Origin: Emcibacteraceae bacterium
Lineage (GTDB): Bacteria > Pseudomonadota > Alphaproteobacteria > Sphingomonadales > Emcibacteraceae
Direction: 5' to 3'
Length of the DNA: 5,331 bases
Assembly (NCBI GenBank): GCA_016763335.1
Contig: JAESUD010000149.1
Coordinates: forward strand, 1 to 5,331
A model generated the notes under the pieces. That model saw only the letters and a program-made list of their open reading frames with translations. It did no database searches and was not told the DNA's origin. Shown in pieces: positions 4,993 to 5,331 of this stretch (positions are counted from its first letter, which is position 1; each line of letters begins with the position of its first letter). The translations under genes were made by a program, and so were the position numbers.

Positions 4993-5331
4993 TCACCTAT
5001 TTGGATCAGTCATTAAATAATTATGAGGCATTTTTAGCCCTTCGAGACTTTTAATAATCCGTTGTGGTGCCCACGTCGTATCTTTCGGGCCATTACCATG
5101 TAAAAAATATGGCACAACATCATTCCAAATATGTCCCAAAACATTATCAGGAGGATTATAATTAAAGGTTCCCATATTACGCGGGTCCCTGACTAGATTA
5201 TCATTATCGTCAAATATAACCTCATGACGGCCATCAGGAGAAATATATTTTTTATTAAATTGAGCATTGGACGCGAATTGATGCAATATCGTTGCCTCTT
5301 TTTCTTGCTTAATCCAATCCGCTGCTTTAGC
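4993..5331 (-). CDS. C-terminal end of an unidentified protein, possibly an effector or polymorphic-toxin tip
   Basis: The frame is open from the right edge (5331) to the TGA at 4995-4993, giving 112 residues beginning AKAADWIKQEKEAT. A TTG at 5286 is merely an internal leucine codon, so this is a truncated gene rather than a 97-aa protein. Visible blocks are YISPDGRHEVIFDDNDNLV, DPRNMGTFNYNPPDN, a GHIWNDVVPYFLHGN segment with histidines and aspartates, and the end LMTDPNR. The 'DPxNMGTFNY...H..DV.PY...GN.P.D' order reminds me of the C-terminal ends of secreted effectors or Rhs/polymorphic-toxin-like proteins, but I cannot name a family. Whether it is catalytic cannot be judged without the rest. 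It is immediately followed by an anchored small protein, as in effector-immunity pairs. Confidence 0.75.
   Translation of the reverse strand, partial: AKAADWIKQEKEATILHQFASNAQFNKKYISPDGRHEVIFDDNDNLVRDPRNMGTFNYNPPDNVLGHIWNDVVPYFLHGNGPKDTTWAPQRIIKSLEGLKMPHNYLMTDPNR

Noticed and set aside
4993..5286. Treating the right-edge frame as a complete 97-aa protein starting at TTG 5286
   Set aside because: The frame stays open to the window edge with sensible residues, and no RBS precedes the TTG, so it is the tail of a longer gene.

Overview
The window looks like an AT-rich (roughly 35-40% G+C by eye) proteobacterial chromosome, most likely an alphaproteobacterium. The taxonomic clues are an NnrU-family membrane protein, a small exported protein with a PEP-CTERM/VPLPA-CTERM-type sorting tail (PLPG, hydrophobic helix, WRRRKRA), and E. 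coli-like promoter and Shine-Dalgarno signals. There is no rRNA, tRNA, IS element or CRISPR array.

Layout from left to right. Positions 1-108 hold the N-terminus of a minus-strand gene that runs off the left edge. Positions 249-2452 hold a minus-strand operon of three genes. Its first gene is a GH24 (T4/phage-type) muramidase of 309 aa with an intact E-8aa-D-5aa-T catalytic pattern but no signal peptide. Two tandem paralogous exported proteins of 210 aa follow, each with four conserved cysteines. The muramidase and the first paralog overlap by ATGA; the second paralog starts 12 bp later behind a good RBS. A strong sigma70-like promoter (TTGACA-18-TATGAT) and a long AT-rich inverted repeat precede the muramidase. 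Divergently, on the plus strand, an NnrU-family gene and a 94-aa acidic protein also overlap by ATGA. They are followed by the TTG-started sorting-tail protein. Converging from the right edge on the minus strand are the C-terminal end of an unidentified large protein, then a 182-aa single-pass membrane-anchored protein, then a strong intrinsic terminator.

Interpretation. The most interesting object is the muramidase plus duplicated periplasmic partner operon. A peptidoglycan-cutting enzyme lacking its own export signal, translationally coupled to a pair of exported disulphide-type proteins of unrecognised family, has the layout of an antibacterial effector with immunity proteins, or of a lysozyme with inhibitors. 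The right-edge pair (toxin-like C-terminus, then an anchored small protein, then a terminator) has the same layout. The two could be neighbouring cassettes of one competition locus. This is inference from gene order and protein topology; no secretion machinery or known toxin marker is visible in the window.
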